A stretch of 7,222 nt of DNA from Gammaproteobacteria bacterium (GCA_020846815.1 JADLDF010000329.1:1-7222); one strand, 5' to 3'. Positions 1-6,913 are shown, counted from the stretch's first letter. Numbers and translations are program-made. The notes: generated from the letters alone by a model not told the origin.

Positions 1-27
1 GCACCGCGGGGCGCGCCGAAAGGCGGC

Positions 28-633
28 TCAGCCGGTCTTCATCCCCAGGGCGGTCATGACCTCGGTGCCCTTGGCACGCACGGCGTCGGCCTTGCTCATC
101 GCTTCGACGAAGTTGCCGGAGGTCGCGGCCGTGGTCGCCTCGCTCCAGGTCGCCTTCATCGAGTCGAAGTTGGCGACGGCCGAATCGAGCGTCGCCTTGT
201 CCATGCCCCTCGGCAGCTTCTTCGACTTGGTCAGGATGTCGAGCCGGCTCTGGATCGCGCCGACCATCTTCGGCAGGTCGGTCGAGGCCTCGGCCCACTT
301 GCCCTTGGCCGCCTCGAGCGCGGCCTGCGCCTCGACCTTCTTGTCGGCGACCGTTTGGCGCAGCGCATCGACCTGGGTCGCGAGCGCGGGAGCGCCGGCG
401 AGGGCGGCCTTGTAGTCGCCCTTCTCGAGGTTCGCCTTCAGCGAGGCGAGCGCCGCGTCGGCCGACTGCAGCTCGGCCGAGGCGTACTGCGAGGCGTCCT
501 CGCGCAGCGCGGACAGCGAGGTCTCGACGTCGGCGACGGCCTTGGTGGCGGGCTCCTTCTGGTTCGCACAGCCGACGGCGAGCAGCGCCGCCGCGAAGCC
601 TGCGACGAGCAGGGACGATCGGTGGATTCTCAT
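28..633 (-). CDS. predicted lipoprotein, function unknown
   Basis: This 201-residue protein begins with a basic n-region (MRIHR), a hydrophobic stretch at about residues 8-21 and a lipobox-like LAVGC, with Cys22 as the likely lipidation site. The Ala at -3 is less common than Leu but acceptable. The mature part is Ala/Lys/Glu-rich, has no other cysteines and reads as mostly amphipathic helix, perhaps helical hairpins or coiled coil. It contains a distinctive LPRGMDK segment near residues 140-146. No enzymatic motif is visible. The ATG at 633 is supported by GAGGAG at 643-648, 9 nt upstream. It follows the LysM gene by 32 nt on the same strand, so the two are probably co-transcribed and may both serve the cell envelope; that link is inferred. 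I do not recognise a named family. The lipoprotein call is fairly firm, the function unknown. Confidence 0.85.
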   Translation of the reverse strand: MRIHRSSLLVAGFAAALLAVGCANQKEPATKAVADVETSLSALREDASQYASAELQSADAALASLKANLEKGDYKAALAGAPALATQVDALRQTVADKKVEAQAALEAAKGKWAEASTDLPKMVGAIQSRLDILTKSKKLPRGMDKATLDSAVANFDSMKATWSEATTAATSGNFVEAMSKADAVRAKGTEVMTALGMKTG

Positions 634-665
634 GGTCGTGGACTCCTCGAGTGGAACGGGCGGAA

Positions 666-872
666 TCAGGGGATCCGGAGCTTCTGTCCCGGCTTGATCC
701 TGTTCGGATCCTTCAGGATGTCGGTGTTCGCCTCGAAGATCTTCGGATACAGCATCTTGTCGCCGTAGAACTCCTCGGCGATCTTCGAGAGCGTGTCGCC
801 CTTCTTGACGACGTAGTACTGCGCGTAAGGGTCGTCGCCCGAAGGCTTGGGCTGATCGTCGACGTCGGCCAT
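666..872 (-). CDS. small stand-alone LysM domain protein
   Basis: This 68-residue protein is almost entirely one LysM domain, spanning about residues 19-67. It has the typical opening YYVVKKGDTLSKIA, a central FYGD...YPKIFEAN and the closing IKPGQKLRIP. LysM domains usually bind N-acetylglucosamine-containing glycans such as peptidoglycan. The first 18 residues are acidic and proline-containing (MADVDDQPKP) and contain no signal peptide or membrane segment. The product therefore looks cytoplasmic unless exported by another route. The domain resembles the C-terminal LysM of the E. coli potassium-binding protein Kbp (YgaU), but the BON domain of that protein is absent. The ATG at 872 has a strong GGGAGGAG at 878-885 with 5-nt spacing. 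It lies 120 nt downstream of glmS and 32 nt upstream of the lipoprotein gene, all on one strand. Domain assignment is firm; role and location are not. Confidence 0.88.
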   Translation of the reverse strand: MADVDDQPKPSGDDPYAQYYVVKKGDTLSKIAEEFYGDKMLYPKIFEANTDILKDPNRIKPGQKLRIP

Positions 873-910
873 GGCAGCTCCTCCCGGGTGGGCCTGTGGA
901 TCGCCGATCG

Positions 911-919
911 AGCCTAGCA
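911..919 (-). promoter_or_regulatory. possible extended -10 element for the LysM gene
   Basis: The minus strand reads TGCTAGGCT, an extended -10-like motif (TGN followed by TAGGCT). It would place a transcript start near 904 and give a leader of about 30 nt before the LysM ATG at 872. No good -35 hexamer stands 17 nt upstream (ACAATC there). It is a weak match in a GC-rich genome and is offered only as the best candidate in the gap. Confidence 0.22.
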
Positions 920-939
920 GAACCGACGCAGCGGATTGT

Positions 940-979
940 GGCCGTTTATGGCCGGCGCGGGCAAGGCTGGATGCGCCGG
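940..979 (-). terminator. weak hairpin region downstream of glmS
   Basis: Thirteen nucleotides past the glmS stop, CCGGCGC (952-958) and GCGCCGG (973-979) form a perfect 7-bp inverted repeat with a 14-nt loop. A second copy of GCGCCGG at 981-987 could pair instead. A smaller overlapping dyad, GGCC at 940-943 with GGCC at 950-953, competes for part of the stem. No T-tract follows on the minus strand. It may slow or end glmS transcription, but such dyads arise by chance at this GC content. Confidence 0.3.
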
Positions 980-992
980 GGCGCCGGGCGGG

Positions 993-2828
993 CTATTCGA
1001 CGGTGACGCTCTTGGCGAGATTGCGCGGCTGGTCGACGTCGGTGCCCTTGAGGATCGCGACGTGGTACGACAGCAGCTGCAACGGGATCGTGTAGACGGC
1101 CGGCGCCTGGAAATAGCTGACGTGCTTAGGCAGGTGGATCACGGTCACGCCCTCGCTCGGCTCGATGCCGGACTCAGGATCGGCGAACACGATCAGCTCG
1201 CCGCCGCGGGCGCGCACTTCCATGAGGTTCGACTTCAGCTTCTCGAGCAGATCGTTGTTCGGCGCCACCGTGATGACCGGCATGTCGGCGTCGACCAGTG
1301 CCAGCGGGCCGTGCTTGAGCTCTCCGGCGGCATAGGCCTCGGCGTGGATGTAGGAGATCTCCTTGAGCTTCAGCGAGCCTTCCATCGCGATCGGATGCAT
1401 CGCGCCGCGGCCGAGGAACAGCGCATGGTGCTTGTCGGCAAAGCGCAGCGCGAGCTTCTGGATCACGGGGTCGAGCGTCAGCGTCTTCTCGACCAGGCCC
1501 GGCAGCTCGACCAGGCGTTGCACCAGGCCGCGCTCGCGCTCGGCGTCGGCACTGTGGTGCTTGGCGATCGCGACGACCAGCATCGACAGCGCCGCAAGCT
1601 GGGTCGTAAACGCCTTGGTCGAGGCGACGCCGATCTCGGGGCCGGCGCGCGTCAGCATCACGAGCTCCGACTCGCGCACCAGCGAGCTCTCGGGCACGTT
1701 GCAGATCGCGAGCGAGGAGAGATAGCCGGCCTGCCTGGCGAGGCGCAGCGCCGCCAGCGTGTCGGCGGTTTCGCCCGACTGCGAGATCGTCACGAACAGC
1801 GAGTTCCTGGGCACCACCGGGTTGCGGTAGCGGTATTCGCTCGCGATCTCGACCGAGCAGGGGATCTTGCAGATCTGCTCGATCATGTAGCGCGCGACCG
1901 CACCGGCATGGTAGCTGGTGCCGCAGGCGACGACGTGGACGTGCTCGGTGCGCTTGAAGACCTCGGTGGCCGCGGGGCCGAACGCAGCCTCGAGCAGGCG
2001 GCCGTTGGCGACGCGCTCCTGCAGCGTGTTGGCGATCGCACGCGGTTGCTCGTGGATCTCCTTGAGCATGAAGTGCTTGTACTGGCCCTTCTCGGCGGCG
2101 TCGGCCGACAGCTCGCTGTCGCGCACCGCGCGCTCGACGGAATTACCGCCGCGGTCGAGCACCTTGATGGAGGTGCGGCGCACCTCGGCGACGTCGCCCT
2201 CCTCGAGGAACATGAAGCGGCGTGTCACCGGCAGCAGCGCCGAGACGTCGGAGGCGACGAAGTTCTCCTCGACGCCGAGGCCGACGACCACGGGGCAGCC
2301 TTCGCGCGCCAGGATCAGACGATCGGGTTCCTTCTCGCTGAGCACGACCAGCGCATAGGCGCCCTCGAGCTCGGCGACGGTGGCACGCACGGCCCTGAAC
2401 AGATCGCCGAGCGTGCCGAGGTGATGGTGGATGCGGTGCGCGATGACCTCGGTGTCGGTCTCCGAGGTGAACGAGTAGCCGAGCCGCTGCAGGTCGGCGC
2501 GCAGCTCGTCGTGGTTCTCGATGATGCCGTTGTGGACGATCGCGAGACCGTCCTTGGAGATGTGCGGATGCGCGTTGCGCTCCGACGGCACGCCGTGGGT
2601 CGCCCAGCGCGTGTGGGCGATGCCGAGCATGCCGTGGGTCGGCGACTGGTCGATCGCGTCCTGCAGGGCCTTGACCTTGCCGACGGTGCGCACGCGCCTC
2701 AGCTGCTCGGTGCCGTTGAGCACGGCGATGCCGGCCGAGTCGTAGCCGCGATACTCCAGCCTGCGCAGGCCCTCCATCAGGATCGGGACGATGTTGCGCT
2801 CGGCGACGGCTCCAACGATTCCACACAT
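993..2828 (-). CDS. glmS: glutamine--fructose-6-phosphate aminotransferase (isomerizing)
   Basis: GlmS converts fructose-6-phosphate and glutamine to glucosamine-6-phosphate and glutamate. This is the first committed cytoplasmic step to UDP-GlcNAc for peptidoglycan and lipopolysaccharide. The 611-residue protein (E. coli about 609) begins MCGIVGAV, so after Met removal Cys becomes the N-terminal glutaminase nucleophile. That fixes the start at 2828; an in-frame extension to 2993 would bury the Cys and looks non-coding. The N-terminal glutamine amidotransferase domain (about 1-220) carries [20 protein letters not shown] and [12 protein letters not shown]. Two SIS sugar-isomerase domains follow (about 290-425 and 455-600). 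They hold CGTSYHAG (302-309), SQSGETADT (349-357), ASTKAFTTQ (402-410) and [12 protein letters not shown] (497-508). The C-terminus keeps the invariant [11 protein letters not shown] with the sugar-binding Lys606. An SD-like AGAGG (2839-2843) lies 10 nt upstream. No glmU is adjacent in the window. Confidence 0.98.
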   Translation of the reverse strand: MCGIVGAVAERNIVPILMEGLRRLEYRGYDSAGIAVLNGTEQLRRVRTVGKVKALQDAIDQSPTHGMLGIAHTRWATHGVPSERNAHPHISKDGLAIVHNGIIENHDELRADLQRLGYSFTSETDTEVIAHRIHHHLGTLGDLFRAVRATVAELEGAYALVVLSEKEPDRLILAREGCPVVVGLGVEENFVASDVSALLPVTRRFMFLEEGDVAEVRRTSIKVLDRGGNSVERAVRDSELSADAAEKGQYKHFMLKEIHEQPRAIANTLQERVANGRLLEAAFGPAATEVFKRTEHVHVVACGTSYHAGAVARYMIEQICKIPCSVEIASEYRYRNPVVPRNSLFVTISQSGETADTLAALRLARQAGYLSSLAICNVPESSLVRESELVMLTRAGPEIGVASTKAFTTQLAALSMLVVAIAKHHSADAERERGLVQRLVELPGLVEKTLTLDPVIQKLALRFADKHHALFLGRGAMHPIAMEGSLKLKEISYIHAEAYAAGELKHGPLALVDADMPVITVAPNNDLLEKLKSNLMEVRARGGELIVFADPESGIEPSEGVTVIHLPKHVSYFQAPAVYTIPLQLLSYHVAILKGTDVDQPRNLAKSVTVE

Positions 2829-2843
2829 GCGAAGGGGACCTCT

Positions 2844-2867
2844 TTCAGGCCGCGTATTTTGCCTGAA
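2844..2867 (-). promoter_or_regulatory. inverted repeat in the glmS leader
   Basis: TTCAGGC (2844-2850) and GCCTGAA (2861-2867) are perfect 7-bp inverted repeats around a 10-nt spacer. The spacer is A/T-rich on one side (AAAATA on the minus strand), unlike the GC-rich surroundings. In glmS mRNA it would form a stem-loop whose 3' arm ends one base before the GAGG core of the ribosome-binding site. As DNA it could be an operator over a possible -10. The symmetry is seen; either function is inferred. It does not resemble the Gram-positive glmS ribozyme. Confidence 0.4.
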
Positions 2868-3016
2868 CCTGCCAAGCCCGCGTTCGTCCGCCGCGCGAAT
2901 TCGTGATCCCGCTCTCCTCGCGGGCGCGCGACCCCGCTGTCGAGGAAGCGCGAGAGGGTCCATGACATTCAATGGCTTAGGCTGCTTCAGCACCGTTCCG
3001 GGCGGCGTCGAACAGA

Positions 3017-3045
3017 CCTGCTGCGGCGCGGCATGCAGGCTTTTT
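3017..3045 (+). terminator. terminator-like hairpin plus T5 in the DUF883 gene leader
   Basis: CCTGC (3017-3021) and TGC (3022-3024) pair with GCA (3031-3033) and GCAGG (3035-3039), leaving a six-base loop GGCGCG and one bulged T at 3034. The stem is followed by C and TTTTT (3041-3045), the only T5 run nearby. This matches the form of a rho-independent terminator on the plus strand. It ends 35 nt before the ATG at 3081, where it would stop a transcript entering from upstream or act as an attenuator. Function is inferred from shape alone. Confidence 0.42.
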
Positions 3046-3080
3046 CATCCCCCCTCGACCAGTCCCCGGAGAGCCTTATC

Positions 3081-3416
3081 ATGAGCACACCGAATCCCCT
3101 CGGCGAGAACAGCACGGGTCGCGGCGCCGCAGGCGACGGCAGCACGCTGACGGGCAGCCGCACCGCGGAGAACCTCACGGCGCGCGCCCACGAAGGCATC
3201 GACCAGCTCGGCGCCGGTGCGAGCGCGGCCGAACGCCGCCTGCGCGACAAGGCTTCGCGCATGAGCGAGCAGCTCGGCACCGCGGCGGAGCGCGCGCGCG
3301 AAAAGAGCATGCAGATGCGGCAGCAGGTCAGCGACTACACCGGCAGCAATCCCATGACCTCGCTGGCACTGGCGTTCGTCGCCGGCGTGCTGCTGACGGT
3401 GCTGATGCGACGCTGA
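3081..3416 (+). CDS. DUF883 (YqjD/ElaB-type) membrane-anchored protein
   Basis: This 111-residue protein has three parts. A polar Gly/Ser/Thr-rich N-terminus covers about residues 1-30. A charged helical segment (about 31-85, with alternating Ala, Glu, Arg and Gln) is likely amphipathic. A single C-terminal membrane segment (about 92-108) is preceded by SNPMTS and ends in RR. This layout is that of the DUF883 family, whose E. coli members YqjD, ElaB and YgaM are tail-anchored in the inner membrane; YqjD and ElaB bind ribosomes in stationary phase. The ATG at 3081 is chosen over an in-frame ATG at 3033 because GGAGAG (3068-3073) lies 7 nt before it and the 16 extra residues would begin inside the upstream hairpin. 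Family membership is well supported; ribosome binding in this organism is inferred. Confidence 0.85.
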   Translation: MSTPNPLGENSTGRGAAGDGSTLTGSRTAENLTARAHEGIDQLGAGASAAERRLRDKASRMSEQLGTAAERAREKSMQMRQQVSDYTGSNPMTSLALAFVAGVLLTVLMRR

Positions 3417-3438
3417 GCGCGCCGGCAGCGGGCGCAAG

Positions 3439-3633
3439 GTGGCGCTCGAGAAGTGCGAGTCGCTGGCCGGCGAGGCGCAGAAGGCGTGCAAGGATTCGGC
3501 CGAAGCAACCTACGAGTCGGCCAAGGAGCGCCTGCGGACGCAGATGTCCGGCAACACCGGTGCCACGGGCTCGGCCGCAGCTCCGGACACGACTGCAGCA
3601 CCTGGCACGTCGACGACCACACCGAACCGCTGA
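3439..3633 (+). CDS. small cysteine-motif protein or remnant of a repeat protein
   Basis: A 64-residue frame starts at GTG 3439, 22 nt after the DUF883 stop, and reads in the same direction. Residues 5-32 are helical with paired cysteines in the pattern KCESLAGEAQKACKDSA. The rest is a Gly/Ala/Thr/Pro-rich tail. The first half resembles single units of periplasmic repeat proteins common in Beta- and Gammaproteobacteria (EKCDxLxGxAKxxC...). This likeness is recalled, not searched. The frame is open upstream only to 3406, with no ATG, no good ribosome-binding site and no signal peptide. It is therefore either a short gene translated after the DUF883 gene or the surviving end of a decayed repeat protein. 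The conserved-looking cysteine spacing argues against pure chance. Confidence 0.42.
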   Translation: MALEKCESLAGEAQKACKDSAEATYESAKERLRTQMSGNTGATGSAAAPDTTAAPGTSTTTPNR

Positions 3634-3640
3634 ACGGCGA

Positions 3641-3680
3641 CCGCGATCGAACGCCTGCTGCGAGCGCGGCGTGATCGCGG
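3641..3680. terminator. bidirectional hairpin at the convergent junction
   Basis: CCGCGATC (3641-3648) and GATCGCGG (3673-3680) are perfect 8-bp inverted repeats. Inside them ACGCC (3651-3655) pairs with GGCGT (3668-3672), with only a two-base bulge (GA, 3649-3650) between stems and a 12-nt loop. It lies between the plus-strand small frame (ends 3633) and the minus-strand cbpM stop (3692), where a shared terminator is expected. There is no T-tract on either side, so termination would rely on the very stable stem or on Rho. Confidence 0.55.
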
Positions 3681-3691
3681 CGCGGGCTGCG

Positions 3692-4039
3692 TCAGTCGGG
3701 CAGGGTCGGCAGCTGCGCGCGCAGGCGTCGCAGCTGCCGTTCCAGCTCGTCGATCCGCTCCAGCAGCGCGAGCGCCACCGACACGCCGTGCGTGTCGAGA
3801 TCGAAGTCGTCGCGCAAGCGCCTCACCGCGCGCATGGTCACCAGGCATTGCGCACCGAAACGCGGCTCGGTCGCGCCTTCCCGCGCGACGTCCGGCGGCG
3901 ATGCGAGCGGCTGGAGCACGCCTAGCTCCATCAGTTCGCGAAGCTCCTGCTCCGGCAGCCGCGAGGCCTCGGCGAGCTCGCGCAGCGAGCAGGCCGGCTG
4001 CTCCTCGACCCAGTGCACTTCGGCGAGCTCGATCCTCAT
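3692..4039 (-). CDS. cbpM: chaperone modulator CbpM
   Basis: CbpM binds the J domain of CbpA and inhibits both its co-chaperone and DNA-binding activities; it is cytoplasmic. The 115-residue product has a MerR-like helix-turn-helix near the N-terminus (CSLRELAEASRLPEQELRELMELG, about residues 17-40). A middle part with RRLRDDFDLDTHGVSVAL follows, and a C-terminal heptad-like helix (LLERIDELERQLRRLRAQL) probably forms a coiled coil. Length is close to E. coli CbpM (101), slightly longer. The start is ATG at 4039, sharing one base with the cbpA stop (TGATG). A GTG one codon earlier (4042) is possible, but GGAGGT at 4047-4052 is spaced 7 nt from the ATG and only 4 nt from the GTG. Position directly behind cbpA supports the name. 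Confidence 0.9.
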   Translation of the reverse strand: MRIELAEVHWVEEQPACSLRELAEASRLPEQELRELMELGVLQPLASPPDVAREGATEPRFGAQCLVTMRAVRRLRDDFDLDTHGVSVALALLERIDELERQLRRLRAQLPTLPD

Positions 4040-5025
4040 CACGATGACCTCCGTGTGCCGCCGAAGTGACTGCGCGGCTCGAAATGCGAAGCGGCGGCGA
4101 GCTGCTCGAAGAGCTGTTTCTCGCGCTCGTCGAGCACGGTCGGTACCACGATCTGGACGATCGCGTAGAGATCGCCGGCACCCCCGCGCGGCGTGGGCAG
4201 GCCGCGCCCGGCGAGCCGCAGCCGGCGGCCGGCGTGGGTGCCGGGCGGGATCCTGAGCTTCACCGGCCCGCCGAGCGTCGGCACCTCGACCGAGGCGCCG
4301 AGCGCAGCTTCCCAGGGCGCGACCGGCAGGTCGAGGTAGAGGTCGTGTCCATCGGCGCGGAACAGCGGATGCGGCCGCAGCGTGATGTTCAGGTAGAGGT
4401 CGCCGTCCGGTCCGCCGTTCCAGCCCTTGCCGCCCTTGCCCGGCAGCCGCAGGCGCTGCCCCTCGGTCGCGCCTTTGGGGATGCGCGCCTTGAACGGGCG
4501 CGAGCCGCGAACCATGCGGCCGCTCGCGTCATACTCGGGAATCGCGAGATCGAGCTCGACGAGCGCGCCGCCGAAAGCATCCTCGAGCGAGATCTGGGCC
4601 GTCGCCTCGTAGTCCTCGCCCCGCATCGCACGGCTGCCACCGCCACCGGCATGACGTGCACCGGCGGCGCGGCCGCGCGCGAGGTCGGCGAACAGGTCGC
4701 CGAGATCGAGATCCTCGAACGAAAAGCCGCCGGCGCCCGTGCCCGCGCCGCCCATCGAATCGCCGTGGCGACGGCTCCAGTCCGGCGGCGGCTGGAATTC
4801 CTCGCCCGGCGCGTGCACACCGAGCTGGTCGTAGGCCGCACGCTTCTCGGGATCGCGCAGCGTCGCCCAGGCCGTGGCGACCTCCTTGAATTTGCGCTCG
4901 CCCTCCGGGTCCTTGGAGACGTCCGGATGGTACTGGCGCGCCAGGCGCCGATAGGCTTTCTTGATGTCCTCCTCGGACGCGTCGCGCGCCACGCCGAGGA
5001 CGGCATAGTAGTCGGTGTATTTCAT
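4039..5025 (-). CDS. cbpA: curved DNA-binding protein / DnaJ-class co-chaperone CbpA
   Basis: CbpA is a class II J-protein that stimulates DnaK ATPase and delivers substrates. In E. coli it also binds curved DNA in the stationary-phase nucleoid. The 328-residue protein (E. coli 306) opens with a full J domain, about residues 4-69. It contains YYAVLGV, the catalytic HPD at 33-35 and [23 protein letters not shown] Gly/Phe-like linker (about 84-130) has [21 protein letters not shown]. Two C-terminal substrate-binding domains follow (about 136-220 and 221-298). There is no zinc-finger with CxxCxGxG repeats, which separates it from DnaJ. Motifs such as [18 protein letters not shown] and [18 protein letters not shown] mark the two domains. 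The ATG at 5025 has GGAGG (5030-5034) 4 nt upstream. It follows the membrane hydrolase by 34 nt and overlaps cbpM by one base. Confidence 0.95.
   Translation of the reverse strand: MKYTDYYAVLGVARDASEEDIKKAYRRLARQYHPDVSKDPEGERKFKEVATAWATLRDPEKRAAYDQLGVHAPGEEFQPPPDWSRRHGDSMGGAGTGAGGFSFEDLDLGDLFADLARGRAAGARHAGGGGSRAMRGEDYEATAQISLEDAFGGALVELDLAIPEYDASGRMVRGSRPFKARIPKGATEGQRLRLPGKGGKGWNGGPDGDLYLNITLRPHPLFRADGHDLYLDLPVAPWEAALGASVEVPTLGGPVKLRIPPGTHAGRRLRLAGRGLPTPRGGAGDLYAIVQIVVPTVLDEREKQLFEQLAAASHFEPRSHFGGTRRSS
4047..4052 (-). promoter_or_regulatory. cbpM ribosome-binding site inside the cbpA 3' end
   Basis: A strong GGAGGT on the minus strand lies within the last codons of cbpA and 7 nt before the cbpM ATG. 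With the TGATG stop/start overlap it suggests coupled translation, so CbpM is made in proportion to CbpA. It also decides between the GTG and ATG starts. Confidence 0.7.
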
Positions 5026-5059
5026 CGCGCCTCCGTGTGCGACTCCTCGCGGCCGCGGG

Positions 5060-6913
5060 TCAGGACGAGACGACCGGGAAGGTCGCCGCGATCAGCCACG
5101 CGAATGCGACGGCGCTGGCGAACGCCCCGGCCCACGGGTGGCCGATGCTCTGGAACACCCAGCGACCGAGCAATCCGTAGATCACGAAAGAGACGAGGAT
5201 CACCGGAACGACGATCGCGAGGAAGAACAACCGCCCCGGATTCAGCGCAACCGCGAGCGCGAGCGACACGAGGAACATCAGCTTGGTGAAGGCGGGGCCG
5301 CCACGCGCGCGGCTCGCCCCGCGCACCAGCCATTCGTCGGCGAGGAAGTAGGGCAGCGTGCCGCAGAACAGCGCGAGCGCGAGCGTGCCGCGCACGCCCA
5401 CCGGCGCGAAGCTCGTGACGTAGCGATCCAGCGGCACGCCGATCGCGAACACGCCGTAGAGGGTCGCGGCCAGCGCCGCGAATGCCAGCGCGAGCGGCTG
5501 CACGCCCGCGAGCGGCGGGCGGCGTGCACGCGCGAGCCACAGGCCCGCGGTCGTCACCAGCCCGTAGACGGCGAAGTGCAGCAGCAGGTAGTCGCCGAGC
5601 AGCAGCGGCAGGAAGCCGCCGGGCAGCTGCCAGAGCAGCAGCGGCGTCAGCAGCGCCGGCAGCACGGCGACCGGCCAGAGGCCGCGCCAGCCGAGCGTGG
5701 CCGGCGCCTCGCCCTCCGCAGTCGCGACGGCCGTGGCCGCGCCGGCGGGAACCGCGGCGCCACGGCCGCCCGGCGCCCAGGAATCGTCCGCGAGTGCCGA
5801 AGACGAGAGCCGCGGCGCCATGCTCGCGGCGCGTGCCGCGACATCGGGCCGCGCGTCGTCGAGCACGCTCATCGAGGGCAGCTCCAGCGGCTCGTCGTCC
5901 GCTGCGCGCACGACGGCCCGGCCGGCCCCGGGTGATCCGGGCCGCGCGGCGGCGGTGGCGGTGGATGCGCGGATGCCGCGCGTCGGCGCCGGCGCAGGGC
6001 TTGCGGACGACGCCGCGCGCGCCGCGACGGCACGCGGCAGCAGCGAGGCCAGCGGCCAGGCCAGCGCGACCAGGCCGAGACAGAGCAGCGCGAGCCAGCC
6101 GCCGCGGTCGTCGGGCAGGCGCGGACCCGCCACCGGCGGGGTACCCAGGCTGCGTTCGATCCAGTCGAGCGCCTCGAGGAGCGCCGTGCGGCTGTAGAGC
6201 ACCGATACGTGCTCGACCCCCTCTGCGAGCACGAAGCGCCGCGCGGTGCCGGCGGCGAACTCGCCGTAGGTGCGGCCCGCAGCGGCCCGCGCACCGCCGA
6301 GCGCCAGACCGGCAATGCGCAGACCTTCGTCGCGCAGCATCTGCGGCTCGAACTCGCCGGTGACGACCAGCAGGTTGCGCGGCGAGGTCGCTGTCACGAC
6401 CGGCGAGTAGGCCGACAGCGCGACGGTCGCGCGCACGGCATCGTCGGCCATGGCGTGGCGGATCACGATGTCCGAAGCCATCGAGTGGCCGAGCAGTGCG
6501 AGCCGGCCGTCGCTGCCGGGCCAGGTGCGCGCGGCTGTCGCGACCGCAGCCAGAGCCTCGAGCAGCGCGCGCGTGCTCGCCGCGAAGTCGGCCGGGCCGC
6601 CGGCCATCGGCACGACATTGCGGCCATGACCCGGGAAGTCGAACGTGAGCACCAGGTAGCCACGCCGCGCCAGCGTCAGCGCGAACGGCAGCATCAGCTG
6701 CTGCGACCCGGCGAAGCCGTGGGCGATCACGACCACCGGTCGCGCGCCGCGGCCTGCGCGCGGCGCGAATGCGGTCACCGGCGTGGTATCGATCCGATGA
6801 TGCGAGACGGCGACGCCCTCGCCCGCGGCCTCGAGGCGCAGCGATGCGATGCTGACCAGTGCAAGGGCGGCGAGCGCCACCGCGACCCGCGCGAGGATCC
6901 GCGAGGAGGACAT
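5060..6913 (-). CDS. alpha/beta-hydrolase fused to a polytopic membrane domain
   Basis: This 617-residue protein starts with a membrane anchor or signal sequence (about 6-25). An alpha/beta-hydrolase domain (about 35-258) has HGFAGS (65-70, oxyanion region), FDFPGHGRN (91-99) and a nucleophile elbow GHSMA with Ser144. A probable acid lies in TGEFE (Glu187 or Glu189) and a probable catalytic His in EHVS (His235). The elbow ends in Ala, not the usual Gly. Then follow one membrane segment (about 273-293), a roughly 110-residue disordered linker and about seven more segments (411-430, 433-460, 469-492, 508-527, 542-559, 562-583, 593-615). Positive charges place the hydrolase in the periplasm and the linker in the cytoplasm. 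The substrate is unknown. ATG at 6913 is preferred to an in-frame TTG at 6934, though neither has a strong ribosome-binding site. It sits 46 nt after the ferritin-like gene and 34 nt before cbpA. Confidence 0.87.
   Translation of the reverse strand: MSSSRILARVAVALAALALVSIASLRLEAAGEGVAVSHHRIDTTPVTAFAPRAGRGARPVVVIAHGFAGSQQLMLPFALTLARRGYLVLTFDFPGHGRNVVPMAGGPADFAASTRALLEALAAVATAARTWPGSDGRLALLGHSMASDIVIRHAMADDAVRATVALSAYSPVVTATSPRNLLVVTGEFEPQMLRDEGLRIAGLALGGARAAAGRTYGEFAAGTARRFVLAEGVEHVSVLYSRTALLEALDWIERSLGTPPVAGPRLPDDRGGWLALLCLGLVALAWPLASLLPRAVAARAASSASPAPAPTRGIRASTATAAARPGSPGAGRAVVRAADDEPLELPSMSVLDDARPDVAARAASMAPRLSSSALADDSWAPGGRGAAVPAGAATAVATAEGEAPATLGWRGLWPVAVLPALLTPLLLWQLPGGFLPLLLGDYLLLHFAVYGLVTTAGLWLARARRPPLAGVQPLALAFAALAATLYGVFAIGVPLDRYVTSFAPVGVRGTLALALFCGTLPYFLADEWLVRGASRARGGPAFTKLMFLVSLALAVALNPGRLFFLAIVVPVILVSFVIYGLLGRWVFQSIGHPWAGAFASAVAFAWLIAATFPVVSS
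5705..6034 (-). other. low-complexity linker of the membrane hydrolase
   Basis: This part of the hydrolase gene encodes about 110 residues (294-403) dominated by Ala, Pro, Ser, Arg and Gly, with one acidic patch ([15 protein letters not shown]). It joins the hydrolase half with its closing membrane segment to the C-terminal membrane half. No repeat unit is exact. The frame stays open and joins two well-formed regions, so it looks like a true disordered cytoplasmic linker, not a frameshift. Confidence 0.6.

Larger units (their letters stand above)
2829..3080. other. divergent intergenic region between glmS and the DUF883 gene
   Basis: This 252-nt stretch should contain the promoters of glmS (minus) and the DUF883 gene (plus). 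I find no convincing -35/-10 pair on either strand. The best plus-strand -10-like hexamer is TAGGCT at 2978-2983, without a matching -35. The region holds the glmS leader dyad and a terminator-like hairpin, described separately. Reading frames crossing it lack a plausible start or coding character and look like chance openings. Confidence 0.6.

Noticed and set aside
14..25. Small dyad CGCC-GAAA-GGCG just past the lipoprotein stop
   Set aside because: Only 4 bp, no T-tract on the minus strand, and the window ends here; too weak to call a terminator.
2860..2875. Sigma-54-like TTGGCA...GGCA on the minus strand upstream of glmS
   Set aside because: The GG and GC elements are 9 nt apart instead of the required 10 and the -12 side lacks TTGC, so it does not fit the consensus.
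936..2906. 656-codon plus-strand open frame antisense to glmS
   Set aside because: It mirrors the glmS gene almost end to end; its Arg/Ala/Leu/Asp/His-rich translation has no domain and is the usual antisense opening of a GC-rich gene. glmS is unmistakable on the other strand.
2829..2993. In-frame upstream extension of glmS to 2993
   Set aside because: It would place 55 residues before the catalytic N-terminal Cys, which must be exposed after Met removal; the extension has no coding character and the 2828 ATG has a ribosome-binding site.
4066..5935. Long plus-strand open frames antisense to cbpA and the hydrolase (4066-5289 and 5015-5935)
   Set aside because: Their translations are Arg/Ala/Glu-rich and without motifs, and they overlap genes with clear domains on the minus strand.
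5705..6034. Frameshift or gene-fusion artefact in the hydrolase linker
   Set aside because: Codon pattern and frame continue through the segment into well-formed membrane helices with consistent charge topology, so one continuous protein is more likely.
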